Positions 1 to 11,832 of a stretch of DNA of 64,000 bases are shown in pieces (the stretch's first letter is position 1; each line of letters starts with the position of its first letter). The notes below the pieces were generated by a model. It did not search any database, was not told the origin of the DNA, and saw nothing but the letters and a program-made list of their open reading frames with translations. The DNA lies in NCBI RefSeq assembly GCF_051401765.1, contig NW_027480534.1, positions 186,001 to 250,000 of the forward strand. The letters are read 5' to 3'. This DNA comes from Calliopsis andreniformis (taxonomy: Eukaryota > Arthropoda > Insecta > Hymenoptera > Andrenidae). A program made the position numbers and the translations under genes.

Positions 1-86
1 CAGGATATTCTATTGGGTATTGAGAAGTGATGATTCATGGTTGAGTATTGAGTATTGATGATTGAGTACTGAGGGTTGAGGATTGA

Positions 87-99
87 GGACGAGGACTGA
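87..99 (+). repeat. 6-base unit plus partner (example GGACGA-GGACTGA)
   Basis: A unit lacking one base shifts the register by minus one. It appears as GGACGA or GGACAA before GGACTGA, or as GGATGA before GGGCTGA or GGACTGA. In superunit 1 up to 3900 such units start at 359, 1009, 1176, 1280, 1601, 1943, 2180, 2438, 2612, 3031, 3464 and 3820. Rarer 6-base units include GGCTGA (near 10239), GGCAGA (near 29596) and AATTGT (near 31529). Confidence 0.85.
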
Positions 100-270
100 C
101 GGTTGAGGATTGAGGTTTGAGGATTGAGGATTGAGGATTGAGGACTGAGGATTGAGGATGGAGGATTCAAGACAGAGGACTGAGTGTTGAGGATTGAGTG
201 TTGAGAATTGATGTTTGAGGATTGAGATTTGATTATTGTATATTGTGGATTGAGTATTGAACCATGAGGC

Positions 271-293
271 TTCAGGATATTCTATTGAGTATT
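271..293 (+). repeat. Anchor module, GCTTC form (example)
   Basis: ATTGAACCATGAGGCTTCAG leads into GATATTCTATTGAG. In register the units read ACCATGA, GGCTTCA, GGATATT, CTATTGA, so it is four diverged heptamers and not foreign sequence. The TCA here is TGA on the minus strand and ends many minus-strand open frames with the residues LNRIS. Other copies lie near 921, 5184, 5871, 9367, 10018, 17982, 18633, 33574, 50037, 50688 and 54938. Confidence 0.85.
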
Positions 294-677
294 GAGAAGT
301 GATGATTGATGGTTGAGTATTGAGTATTGATGATTGAGTACTGAGGGTTGAGGATTGAGGACAAGGACTGACGGTTGAGGGTTGAGGATTGAGGATTGAG
401 GATTGAGGATTGAGGACTGAGGATTGAGGATTGAGGATTGAAGATTGAGTATTTAGGATTGAAGATTGAGGATTGGGGATTGAGGATTGAGGATTGAGTA
501 TTGAGGATTGAAGATTGAGGATATGGGACTGAGGATTGAAGATGCAGTATTGAGGATTGAAGATCGAGAATTGAGGATTGAGGATTGAACATTGAGGACT
601 GAGTGTTGAGGGCTGAGTGACGAGAATTGATGTTTGTGGATAGAGACTTGAAGATTGCAGAATGAGTATTGAGTATT

Positions 678-730
678 GAAAACTGTGAATTGAGGATATT
701 CTATTGAGAATTGAGGGTTGGCAACTGATT
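678..730 (+). repeat. Anchor module, TGTGAATTGAG form (example)
   Basis: AAAACTGTGAATTGAGG is followed by ATATTCTATTGAG and then by GGCAACTGATTGTTGAGG. Other copies read GACAACTGATTGTTGAGG. It is preceded by GAATTGATGTTTGTGGATAG. It alternates with the other two anchor forms and shares only the ATATTCTATTG core with them. Further copies lie near 4631, 5591, 6418, 8341, 8821, 9788, 18405, 33345 and 50460. Confidence 0.8.
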
Positions 731-920
731 GTTGAGGACTGAGGGCTGAGGATTGAGGGTTGAGGATTGAGGATCGAGGATTGACGGTTGAGGATTGAGG
801 ATTGAGAATGGAAGATTCAAGACAGAGGACTGGGTGTTGAGGATTGAGTGTTGAGAATTGATGTTTGAGGATTGGGATTTGATTACTGTATATTGTGGAT
901 TGAGTATTGAACCATGAGGC

Positions 921-2659
921 TTCAGGATATTCTATTGAGTATTGAGAAGTGATGATTGATGGTTGAGTATTGAGTATTGATGATTGAGTACTGAGGGTTG
1001 AGGATTGCGGACGAGGACTGACGGTTGAGGATTGACGATTGAGGATTGAGGATTGAGGATTGAGGACTGAGGATTGATGACTGAGGATTGAGGACTGAGG
1101 ATTGAGGATTGAAGTTTGAGTATTGAGGATTGAAGATTGAGGATTGAGGATTGAGGATTGAGGATTGAGGATTGAGGATGAGGGCTGAGGATTGAGGATT
1201 GAGGATTGAGGATTGAGGATTGAAGATTGAGTATTGATGATTGCAGATTGAGGATTGAGGATTGAGGGTTGAGGACTGAGGACGAGTACTGACGGTTGAG
1301 GACTGAGGTTTGAGGATTGAGGGTTGAGGATTGAGGACTGTGGGTAGAGGATTGTGGATTGAGGATTGAGCATTGAGGACTGAGGATTGAGGATTGAGGA
1401 TTGAGGACTGAGGATTGACGATTGAGTATTGAGGATTGAGGATTGATGACTGAGGATTGAGGATTGAGGATTGAGCATTGAAGATTGAGGATTGGGGACA
1501 GAGGATTGAAGATTGAGGGTTGAGGACTGAGGATTGAGGATTGAAGATTGAGTATTGAGTATTGAAGATTGAGGATTGTGGATTGAGGATTGAGGATTGA
1601 GGATGAGGGCTGAGGGTTGAGGATTGAGGTTTGAGGACTGAGGACTGAGGGTTGAGGATTGAGAATTGAGGATTGAGGATTGAGGATTGAGGATTGAGGA
1701 TTGAAGATTGAGTATTGAGCATGGAATATTGAGGATTGAGGATTGAGGATTGACGCTTGAGGATTGAGGCTTGAGGATGGAGGATTGACGAGAGAGGACT
1801 GAGTATTGAGGATTGATGGCTGAGGGTTGTGTGTTGAATATTGAGGATTGAGGATTGAGGATTGTGGATTGAGGATTGAGGATTGAAGATTGAGTATTAA
1901 TGATTGAAGATTGAGGATTGAGGATTGAGGTTTGAGGATTGAGGACGAGGACTGACGGTTGAGGATTGAGGTTTGAGGATTGAGGATTGAGGATTGAGGA
2001 CTGAGACTTGAGGATTGAGGATTGAGCATTGAGGATTGAAGATTGAGGACTGGGGATTGAGGATTGAAGGTTGAGGATTAAGGATTGAGGATTGGGGATT
2101 GAGGATCCAGGATTGGAGATTGATTATTGAGGATTCATGATTGAGGATTGAGGATTGAGGATTGAGAATTGAGAATTGAGGATGAGGACTGAGGGCTGAA
2201 GATTGAAGTTTGAGGCACGAGGATTGAGGATTGAGGATTGAGGACTATGGATTGACGATTGAGTATTGAGGATTGAGGATTGATGACTGAGGATTGAGGA
2301 TTGAGGATTGAGCATTGAAGATTGAGGATTGGGGACAGAGGATTGAAGATAGAGGGTTGAGGACTGAGGATTGAGGATTGAAGATTGAGTATTGAGTATT
2401 GAAGATTGAGGATTGTGGATTGAGGATTGAGGATTGAGGATGAGGACTGAGGGTTGAGTATTGAGGTTTGAGGACTGAGGACTGAGGGTTGAGGATTGAG
2501 AATTGAGGATTGAGGATTGAGGATTGAGGATTTAGGATTTAGGATCGAGGATTGAATATTGAGGATTGAATATTGAGGATTGTGGATTGAGGATTGAGGA
2601 TTGAGGATTGAGGATGAGGGCTGAGGGTTGAGGACTGACCTTTGAGTATTGAATCCTGA
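921..2659 (+). repeat. Anchor-free block, copy 1
   Basis: Between the TTCAGGATATTC anchor at 921 and the GAATTC at 2660 there is no anchor, only heptamers and eight 6-base units (starting 1009, 1176, 1280, 1601, 1943, 2180, 2438, 2612). The spacing between equivalent anchor bases is 1742, and 1742 + 8 = 1750 = 7 x 250, so the block is exactly 250 units. Minus-strand open frames are long here because the anchors supply most stop triplets elsewhere. Confidence 0.85.
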
Positions 2660-2681
2660 GAATTCAGAATATTCTACTGAG
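2660..2681 (+). repeat. Anchor module, GAATTC form (example)
   Basis: The usual form is GAATTCAGGATATTCTATTG, preceded by TTGAATCCTGA or TTGAATCCTGC; at this site it reads GAATTCAGAATATTCTACTG. It differs from the GCTTC form mainly in the first unit. The site is present dozens of times in the window and would give an EcoRI ladder. It is the natural start point of the cassette-level repeat. Confidence 0.85.
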
Positions 2682-4909
2682 TACTGAGAATTGAGAATTG
2701 ATGGTTAAGTATTGAGTATTGAGGATTGAGGATTGAGGACTGAGTATTGAAGATTGAGGATTGATGATTGAGTATTGAGGATTGAGGATTGAGGATTGAG
2801 GATTGAGGATTGAGGATTGAAGCTTGAGTATTGCGGATTGAAGATTGAGGATTGAGGATTGAGGACTGAGGATTAAGGATTGAGGATTGAAGATTGAGGA
2901 TTGGGGACTGAGGATTGAATATTGAGCATTGATGATTGAGGATTGAGGATTGAGGATTGATGATTGAAGATTGAGTATTGAGGATTGAAGATTGTAGATT
3001 GAGTATTGAGGATCGAAGATTGAGGATTGAGGATGAGGGCTGAGGGTTGAGGATTGACCTTTGAGTATTGAATCCTGAGAATTCAGGAAATTCTATTGAG
3101 TACTGAGAATTGAGAATTGATGGTTAAGTATTGAGTATTGAGGATTGAGGATTGAGGACTGAGCATTGAAGATTGAGGATTTATGACTGACGATTGAGGA
3201 CTGAGGACTGAGGATTGAGGATTGAGAATTGAGGATTGAGGATTGAGGATTGAAGATTGAGGATTGCGTATTGGTGATTGAAGAATGAGGGTCGAGGATT
3301 GAGGATTGAGGATTGAGGATTGAAGATTGAGTATTCAGGATTGAAGGTTGACCATTGAGGATTGAGGATTGAGGATTGAGAATTGAGGATTGATGATTGA
3401 AGATTGAGTATTGAGGATTGAAGGTTGAAGATTGAGTATTGAGGATCGAAGATTGAGGATTGAGGATGAGGGCTGAGGGTTGAGACTTGAGGTTTGAGTA
3501 TTGAATCCTGCGAATTCAGGATATTCTATTGACTATTGAGAATTGAGGATTGATGGTTGGGTATTGAGGATTGAGAATTGAGGATTGAGGATTGAGTATT
3601 GAAGATTGAGGATTGATGATTGAGGATTGAAGATTGAGTATTGAGGATTGAAGATTGAAGATTGAGTATTGAGGATTGAAGATTGAGAATTGAGGATTGA
3701 GGATTGAACATTGAGGATTGAGGATTGAGGATTGAGAATTGAGGATTGATGATTGAAGATTGAGTATTGAGGATTGAAGATTGAAGATTGAGTATTGAGG
3801 ATCGAAGATTGAGGATTGAGGATGAGGGCTGAGGGTTGAGGATTGACCTTTGAGTATTGAATCCTGAGAATTCAGGAAATTCTATTGAGTATTGAGAATT
3901 GAGAATTGATGGTTAAGTATTGAGTATTGAGGATTGAGGATTGAGGACTGAGCATTGAAGGTTGAGGATTGATGACTGACGATTGAGGACTGAGGACTGA
4001 GGATTGAGGATTGAGAATTGAGGATTGAGGGTTGAGGATTGAGAAGAGAGGATGAGGACTGAGGGTTGAGGAATGAGGTTTGAGGAACGAGGATTGAGGA
4101 CTGAGGATTGAGGACTGCGGATTGACGATTGAGTATTGAATATTGAGGATTGATGACAGAGGATTGAGGATTGAGGATTGAGGATTGAGGATTGAGGATT
4201 GAAGATTGAAGATTGAGTATTCAGGATTGAAGATTGAGGATTGAGGATTGTGGACTGAGGATTGAAGTTTGAAGACTGAGGATTGAGGATTGAGGATTGA
4301 CGATTGAGGATTGCAGATTCAGTATTGAGGATTGAAGGTTGAGAATTGAAGATTGAGGATTGAAAATCGAGGACTGATGATTGAGCATTGAGAATTGAGG
4401 ATTGAAGATTGAGGATTGGGGATTGAGGATTGATGATTGAGGATAGAGTATCGAGGATTGAGAATTGAGGATTGAGTATTGAAGATTGAGTATTGAGGAT
4501 TGAAGATTGAGGATTGAGGATTGGGGATTGAAGATTGAGGACTGAGTGTTGAGGCTTGAGTGATGAGAATTGATGTTTGTGGATTGAGATTTGAAGATTG
4601 AAGAATGGGTATTGAGTATTGAAAACTGTGAATTGAGAACATTCTATTGAGGATTGAGGATTGACTATTGATTGTTGAGCACTGAGTGCTGAAGATTGAG
4701 GATTCAGGATTGAGGATTCGGGATTGAGGTTTGAGTACTGAGGATTGAGGGTTGAGGACTGAGGATTGAGGATTGACGCTTGAGGATTGAGGGTTGAGGA
4801 TGGAGGATTGAGGAGAGAGGACTGAGTGTTAAGGATTGAGTGATGAGAATTGATGTTTGAGGATTGAGATTTGATTATTGAATATTGTGGATTGAGTATT
4901 GAACCATGA
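2660..4909 (+). repeat. EcoRI-anchored cassette cluster, superunit 1
   Basis: Successive GAATTC anchors at 2660, 3079, 3512, 3868 and 4910 are 419, 433, 356 and 1042 bp apart. Each spacing is one less than a multiple of 7 (60, 62, 51 and 149 units), and each interval holds exactly one 6-base unit (3031, 3464, 3820 and one near 4054). Each cassette shows the same internal order: anchor, TGGTT(A/G)AG region, run of heptamers, GGATGA hexamer, GGGCTGAGGGTTGAGG, then TTTGAGTATTGAATCC leading to the next anchor. This is the second-level repeat. Confidence 0.87.
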
Positions 4910-6676
4910 GAATTCAGGATATTCTATTGGGTATTGAGAAGTGATGATTCTTGGTTGAGTATTGAGTATTGATGATTGAGTACTGAGGGTTGAGGATTGA
5001 GGACGAGGACTGACGGTTGAGGATTGAGGATTGAGGATTGAGGACTGAGGATTGAGGACTGAGGATTGAGCATGGAGGATTCAAGACGGAGGACTGAGTG
5101 TTGAGGATTGAGTGCTGAGAATTGATGTTTGAGGATTGAGATTTGATTATTGTATATTGTGGACTGAGTATTGTACCATGAGGCTTCAGGATATTCTATT
5201 GAGTATTGAGAAGTGATGATTGATGGTTGAGTATTGATGATTGAGTACTGAGGGTTGAGGATTGAGGACAAGGACTGACGGTTGAGGATTGAGGATTGAG
5301 GACTGAGGATTGAGGACTGAGGATTGAGGATTGAGGATTGAAGATTGAGTATTGAGGATTGAAGATTGAGGATTGGGGATTGAGGATTGAGGATTGAGTA
5401 TTGAGGATTGAAGATTGAGGATATGGGACTGAGGATTGAAGATTCATTATTGAGGATTGAAGATTGAGAATTGAGGATTGAGGATTGAACATTGAGGACC
5501 GAGTGTTGAGGGCTGAGTGATGAGATTTGATGTATGTGGACAGAGGTTTGAAGATTGCAGAATGAGTATTGAGTATTGAAAACTGTGAATTGAGGATATT
5601 CTATTGAGAATTGAGGATTGGCAACTGATTGTTGAGGACTGAGGGCTGAGTATTGAGGATTCAGGATTGAGGATTCGGGTTTGATGTTTGAGGACTGAGG
5701 ATTGAGGGTTGAGGATTGGGGATTGAAGATTGGCGGTTGAGGATTGAGGATTGAGGATGGAGGATTCAAGACAGAGGACTGAGTGTTGAGGATTGAGTGT
5801 TGAGGATTGATGTTTGAGGATTGAGATTTGATTATTGTATATTGTGGATTGAGTATTGAACCATGAGGCTTCAGGATATTCTATTGGGTATTGAGAAGTG
5901 ATGGTTGATGGTTGAGTATTGAGTATTGATGGTTGAGTACCGAGGGTTGAGGATTGAGGACGAGGACTGACGGTTGAGGATTGAGGATTGAGGATTGAGG
6001 ATTGTGGACTGAGGATTGATGACTGAGGATTGAGGATTGAGGATTGAGGATTGAGGATTGAGGATTGAAGATTGAGGATTGGGGACTGAGGATTGAAGAT
6101 TGAGGATTGAGGACTGAGGATTGAGGATTGAAGATTGAGTATTGAGGATTGAAGATTGAGGATTGAGGATTGAGGATTGAGGATTGAGGACGAGGGCTGT
6201 GGGCTGAGGGTTGAGGTTTAAGGACTGAGGACTGAGTGTTGAGGATTGAGTATTGAGGATTGTAGATTGAGGATTTAGGATTGAGGATTGAGGATTGAGG
6301 ATTGAAGGTTGAGGATTGGGGACTGAGTGTTGAGGGCTGAGTGATGAGAATTGATGTTTGTGGATTGTGATTTGAAGATTGAAGCATGGGAATTGAGTAT
6401 TGAAAGTTGTGAATTGAGAATATTCTATTGAGGATTGAGGATCGACAATTGATTGTTAAGGACTGAGGGCTGAAGATTGAGGATTCAGGATTGAGGATTC
6501 GGGATTGAGGTTTGAGTACTGAGGATTGAGGGTTGAGGATTGAGGATTGAGGATTGAGGCTTGAGGATTGAGGCTTGAGGATGGAGGATTGAAGAGAGAG
6601 GACTGAGTGTTGAGGATTGATGTTTGAGGATTGAGATTTGATTATTGAATATTGTGGATTGAGTATTGAATCATGG
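4910..6676 (+). repeat. Mixed-anchor block, superunit 1
   Basis: GAATTC at 4910 and 6677 are 1767 bp apart; with four 6-base units between them (near 5004, 5267, 5957 and 6188) this equals 253 units. It contains the GCTTC form of the anchor (near 5184 and 5871) and the TGTGAATTGAG form (near 5591 and 6418). Copies lie at 13947-15284 (5' part deleted), 25379-27152 and 41625-42727 (3' part missing). Confidence 0.83.
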
Positions 6677-9092
6677 GAATTCAGGATATTCTATTGAGTA
6701 TTGAGAATTGAGGATTAATGGTTGAGTATTGAGGATTGATTGTTGAGGGTTTTGTGTTGAATATTGAGGATTGAGGATTGAGGATTTAGGATTGAGGACT
6801 GAGGATTGAAGATTGAGGATGACGGCTGAGGGTTGAGGATTGAGGTTTGAGTATTGAATCCTGAGAATTCATGATATTCTATTGAGTATTGAGAATTGAG
6901 GATTGATGGTTCAGGACTGAGGGCTGAAGGTTGAGGATTCAGGTTTGAGGATCCAGAATTGATGTTTGAGGACTCAGGATTGAGGATCGAAGGTTGAGTA
7001 TTGAGGATTGAAGACTGAGGATTGAGGATTGAGGATTGAGGATTGAGGATTGAGGATTGAGGATTGAGGATTGAGGATTGAAGACTGAGTATTGAGGATT
7101 GAAGATTGAGGGTTGAGGATTGAGGATTGAGGATTGAGCATTGAGGATTGAAGATTGAGGATTGGTGACTGAGGATTGAAGATTGAGGATTGAGGACTGA
7201 GGATTCAGGATTGAAGATTGAGTATTGAGGATTGAAGATTGAGGATTGAGGTTTGAGTACTGAGGATTGAGGATTGAAGACTGAGTATTCAGGATTGAAG
7301 ATTGAGTATTGGGTTTTGAAGATTGAGGATTGAGTATTGAGGATTGAAGATTGAAGATTGAGTATTGAGGATTGAATATTGAGGATTGAGGATTGAGGAT
7401 CGAGGATGGAGGATGAGGGGTGGGGGTTGAGGATTGAGGTTTGAGTATTGAATCCTGCGAATTCAGGATATTCTATTGAGTATTGAGAATTGGGGATTGA
7501 TGGTTGAGAATTGAGGATTGATGGTTGAGGGTTGTGTGTTGAATATTGAGGACTGAGTATTGGTGATTGAAGATTGAGGGCTGAGTATTGATGTTTGAGG
7601 TCTGAGGATTGAGGACTGAGGATTGAGAATTGAGGATTGAGGATTGAGGATTGAGTATTGAAGATTGAGTATCCATGACTGAGGATTGAGGATAGAGGAT
7701 TGAGGATAGAGGATTGAGAATTGAAGACTGAGTATTGAGGATTGAAGGTTGAGGATTGAGGATTGAAGATTGAGGATGCAGGATGAGGGCTGAGGGTTGA
7801 GGATTGAGGTTTGAGTATTGAATCCTGAGCATTCAGGATATTCTATTGAGTATAGAGAATTGAGGATTGAGGATTGAGAAATGAGAATTGAGAATTGAGG
7901 ATGAGGACTGAGGGTTGAGGATTGAGGATTGAGGATTCAGGATTGAGGATTGAGGATTGAAGATTGAGTATTGAGGATTGTAGATTGAGGATTGAGGATT
8001 GAGGATTGTGGATTGAGGATAGAGGATTGAAGATTGAGTATTTGGGACTGAGGATTGAAGATTGAGGATTGAGGATTGAAGATTCAGGAATGAGGATTGA
8101 GGATTGAGGATTGAGGATGAGGGCTGAGGGCTGAGGATTGAGGTTTGAGGACTGAGTACTGAAGGTTGAGGATTGAGAATTGAGGATTGAGGATTCAAGA
8201 AACAGTATTGAGAATTGAAGACTGAGAATTGAGGATTGAGGATTGAACATTGAGGACTGAGTGTTGAGGGTTGAGTGATGAGAATTGATGTTTGTGGATA
8301 GAGGTTTGAAGATTGCAGATTGAGTATTGAGTATTGAATACTGTGAATTGAGAGTATTGTATTGAGGATTGAGTATTGACAACTGATTGTTGAGGACTGA
8401 GGGCTGAAGATTGAGGATTCGGGATTGAGGATTCAGAATTGAGGTTTGGGGACTGAGGATTGAGGATTGAAGATTGAGTATTGAGGATTGAAGATTGAGG
8501 ATTGAGGATTGAGGATTGAGGAATGAGGATGAGGGCTGTGGTTTGAGGATTGAGGTTTGAGGACTGAGGACAGGGGATTGAGGATTGAGAATTGGGGATT
8601 GAGGATTGAGGATTGAAGATTGAGGATTGGGTATTGAGGATTGAAGCACGAGGATTGAGGATTGAGGATTGAAGGTTGAGGATTGAGGATTGAGGATTGA
8701 GGATTGAGGATTGAAGATTGAGGATAGGGGACTGAGTGTTGAGGGTTGAGTGATGAGAATTGATGTTTGTGGATAGAGATTTGAAGATTGCAGATTGAGT
8801 ATTGAGTATTGAAAACTGTGAATTGATGATATTCTATTGAGGATTGAGGATTGACAACTGATTGTTGAGGACTGAGGGCTGAAGATTGAGGATTCAGGAT
8901 TGAGGATTCGGGATTGTGGTTTGAGTACTGAGGATTGAGGGTTGAGGATTGAGGATTGACGCTTGAGGATTGAGGGTTGAGGATGGAGGATTGAGGAGAG
9001 AGGACTGAGTGTTAAGGATTGAGTGTTGCGAGTTGATGTTTGAGGATTGAGATTTGATTATTGAATATTGTGGATTGAGTATTGAACCATGA
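6677..9092 (+). repeat. Distal block, superunit 1
   Basis: GAATTC sites at 6677, 6865, 7459 and 9093 are 188, 594 and 1634 bp apart, equal to 27, 85 and 234 units after adding one, one and four 6-base units. The last four are near 7782, 7899, 8116 and 8528. It includes a run of nine perfect GGATTGA (7019-7081) and a G-dense spot (7417-7426). The copy in superunit 2 is at 15285-17707, seven bases longer. Confidence 0.85.
7417..7426 (+). other. G-dense spot GGGGTGGGGG
   Basis: Two G runs separated by one T sit inside the hexamer cassette (GGATGA then GGGGTGG and GGGTTGA). The same spot is at 16025-16034 in superunit 2. Related cassettes near 24930 and 41175 have GGGGTGAGGG instead. Flanking GG pairs every seven bases could add to a quadruplex, but this is untested. 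Confidence 0.6.
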
Positions 9093-10017
9093 GAATTCAG
9101 GATATTCTATTGGGTATTGAGAAGTGATGATTCATGGTTGAGTATTGAGTATTGATGATTGAGTACTGAGGGTTGAGGATTGAGGACGAGGACTGACGGT
9201 TGAGGATTGAGGTTTGAGGATTGAGGATTGAGGATTGAGGACTGAGGATTGAGGATGGAGGATTCAAGACAGAGGACTGAGTGTTGAGGATTGAGTGTTG
9301 AGAATTGATGTTTGAGGATTGAGATTTGATTATTGTATATTGTGGATTGAGTATTGAACCATGAGGCTTCAGGATATTCTATTGAGTATTGAGAAGTGAT
9401 GATTGATGGTTGAGTATTGAGTATTGATGATTGAGTACTGAGGGTTGAGGATTGAGGACAAGGACTGACGGTTGAGGGTTGAGGATTGAGGATTGAGGAT
9501 TGAGGATTGAGGACTGAGGATTGAGGATTGAGGATTGAAGATTGAGTATTTAGGATTGAAGATTGAGGATTGGGGATTGAGGATTGAGGATTGAGTATTG
9601 AGGATTGAAGATTGAGGATATGGGACTGAGGATTGAAGATGCAGTATTGAGGATTGAAGATTGAGAATTGAGGATTGAGGATTGAACATTGAGGACTGAG
9701 TGTTGAGGGCTGAGTGACGAGAATTGATGTTTGTGGATAGAGACTTGAAGATTGCAGAATGAGTATTGAGTATTGAAAACTGTGAATTGAGGATATTCTA
9801 TTGAGAATTGAGGGTTGGCAACTGATTGTTGAGGACTGAGGGCTGAGGATTGAGGGTTGAGGATTGAGGATCGAGGATTGACGGTTGAGGATTGAGGATT
9901 GAGAATGGAAGATTCAAGACAGAGGACTGGGTGTTGAGGATTGAGTGTTGAGAATTGATGTTTGAGGATTGGGATTTGATTACTGTATATTGTGGATTGA
10001 GTATTGAACCATGAGGC

Positions 10018-11832
10018 TTCAGGATATTCTATTGAGTATTGAGAAGTGATGATTGATGGTTGAGTATTGAGTATTGATGATTGAGTACTGAGGGTTGAGG
10101 ATTGCGGACGAGGACTGACGGTTGAGGATTGACGATTGAGGATTGAGGATTGAGGATTGAGGACTGAGGATTGATGACTGAGGATTGAGAATTGAGGATT
10201 GAGGATTGAGGATTGAGGATTGAAGATTGAGGATTGGGGCTGAGGATTGAAGGTTGAGGATTGAGGACTGAGGATTGAGGATTGAAGTTTGAGAATTGAG
10301 GATTGAAGATTGAGGATTGAGGATTGAGGATTGAGGATTGAGGATTGAGGATGAGGGCTGAGGATTGAGGATTGAGGATTGAGGATTGAGGATTGAAGAT
10401 TGAGTATTGATGATTGCAGATTGAGGATTGAGGATTGAGGGTTGAGGACTGAGGACGAGTACTGACGGTTGAGGACTGAGGTTTGAGGATTGAGGGTTGA
10501 GGATTGAGGACTGTGGGTAGAGGATTGTGGATTGAGGATTGAGCATTGAGGACTGAGGATTGAGGATTGAGGATTGAGGACTGAGGATTGACGATTGAGT
10601 ATTGAGGATTGAGGATTGATGACTGAGGATTGAGGATTGAGGATTGAGCATTGAAGATTGAGGATTGGGGACAGAGGATTGAAGATTGAGGGTTGAGGAC
10701 TGAGGATTGAGGATTGAAGATTGAGTATTGAGTATTGAAGATTGAGGATTGTGGATTGAGGATTGAGGATTGAGGATGAGGGCTGAGGGTTGAGGATTGA
10801 GGTTTGAGGACTGAGGACTGAGGGTTGAGGATTGAGAATTGAGGATTGAGGATTGAGGATTGAGGATTGAGGATTGAAGATTGAGTATTGAGCATGGAAT
10901 ATTGAGGATTGAGGATTGAGGATTGACGCTTGAGGATTGAGGCTTGAGGATGGAGGATTGACGAGAGAGGACTGAGTATTGAGTATTGATGGCTGAGGGT
11001 TGTGTGTTGAATATTGAGGATTGAGGATTGAGGATTGTGGATTGAGGATTGAGGATTGAAGATTGAGTATTAATGATTGAAGATTGAGGATTGAGGATTG
11101 AGGTTTGAGGATTGAGGACGAGGACTGACGGTTGAGGATTGAGGTTTGAGGATTGAGGATTGAGGATTGAGGACTGAGACTTGAGGATTGAGGATTGAGC
11201 ATTGAGGATTGAAGATTGAGGACTGGGGATTGAGGATTGAAGGTTGAGGATTAAGGATTGAGGATTGGGGATTGAGGATCCAGGATTGGAGATTGATTAT
11301 TGAGGATTCATGATTGAGGATTGAGGATTGAGGATTGAGAATTGAGAATTGAGGTTGAGGACTGAGGGCTGAAGATTGAAGTTTGAGGCACGAGGATTGA
11401 GGATTGAGGATTGAGGACTATGGATTGACGATTGAGTATTGAGGATTGAGGATTGATGACTGAGGATTGAGGATTGAGGATTGAGCATTGAAGATTGAGG
11501 ATTGGGGACAGAGGATTGAAGATAGAGGGTTGAGGACTGAGGATTGAGGATTGAAGATTGAGTATTGAGTATTGAAGATTGCGGATTGTGGATTGAGGAT
11601 TGAGGATTGAGGATGAGGACTGAGGGTTGAGTATTGAGGTTTGAGGACTGAGGACTGAGGGTTGAGGATTGAGAATTGAGGATTGAGGATTGAGGATTGA
11701 GGATTTAGGATTTAGGATCGAGGATTGAAGATTGAGGATTGAATATTGAGGATTGTGGATTGAGGATTGAGGATTGAGGATTGAGGATGAGGGCTGAGGG
11801 TTGAGGACTGACCTTTGAGTATTGAATCCTGA
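10018..11832 (+). repeat. Anchor-free block, copy 2
   Basis: Length is 1815 bp, 76 bp more than copy 1; the extra 76 bp is ten heptamers plus one hexamer (GGCTGA after GGATTGG) near 10185-10265. A further 6-base unit, GGTTGA, lies near 11351 where the other copies have GGATGA. A 550-codon minus-strand open frame (9550-11202) overlaps it and reads as repeated SSILNPQ-like heptads only. Confidence 0.85.

Larger units (their letters stand above)
1..592 (+). repeat. End of a preceding superunit (partial)
   Basis: This stretch corresponds to 9098-9689 at an offset of 9097 bp. It carries anchors near 1 and 271 and the hexamer units at 87-92 (GGACGA) and 359-364 (GGACAA). At least one substitution separates the two copies: C at 565 against T at 9662. 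It ends at the landmark CAT (590-592) used here to measure superunit periods. The left boundary lies outside the window. Confidence 0.85.
593..9689 (+). repeat. Superunit 1 (9097 bp)
   Basis: This runs from landmark 592 to the equivalent landmark at 9689. Module order is: anchors near 691 and 921; an anchor-free block (921-2659); an EcoRI cassette cluster with GAATTC at 2660, 3079, 3512 and 3868; the block starting at GAATTC 4910, with further anchors near 5184, 5591 and 5871; then a block with GAATTC at 6677, 6865 and 7459 and anchors near 7829, 8341 and 8821; then GAATTC 9093 and the next landmark. It serves as the reference because it lacks the insertions of later superunits. Relative to superunit 2 it lacks 76 bp after about position 1088. 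Confidence 0.88.

Noticed and set aside
303..312. TGATTGATGG, matching the PBX-HOX composite site consensus
   Set aside because: In an array of NNNTTGA units this string arises whenever TGATTGA precedes TGGTTGA. Many short factor motifs will match by chance, and nothing else supports a regulatory role.
2660..4909. CRISPR array, because anchors recur every 350-430 bp
   Set aside because: The intervals are themselves made of the same heptamer, not unique spacers, and spacing is far too long and variable. No cas gene is present.
4924..5769. Minus-strand open frames containing less regular peptides (for example with SIEYPQFTVFN)
   Set aside because: The irregular residues come from diverged heptamers in the anchor modules, which stay in 7-base register and recur at every copy. 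They do not form a recognisable domain.
9550..11202. 550-codon minus-strand open frame (also at 18165-19817 and 54470-56122) as a protein-coding gene
   Set aside because: It is only SSILNPQ-like heptads with no domain, is accompanied by overlapping open frames of the same peptide in other frames, and is predicted by a stop-free 7-base repeat. Its ends fall at a chance ATG and a chance stop variant.
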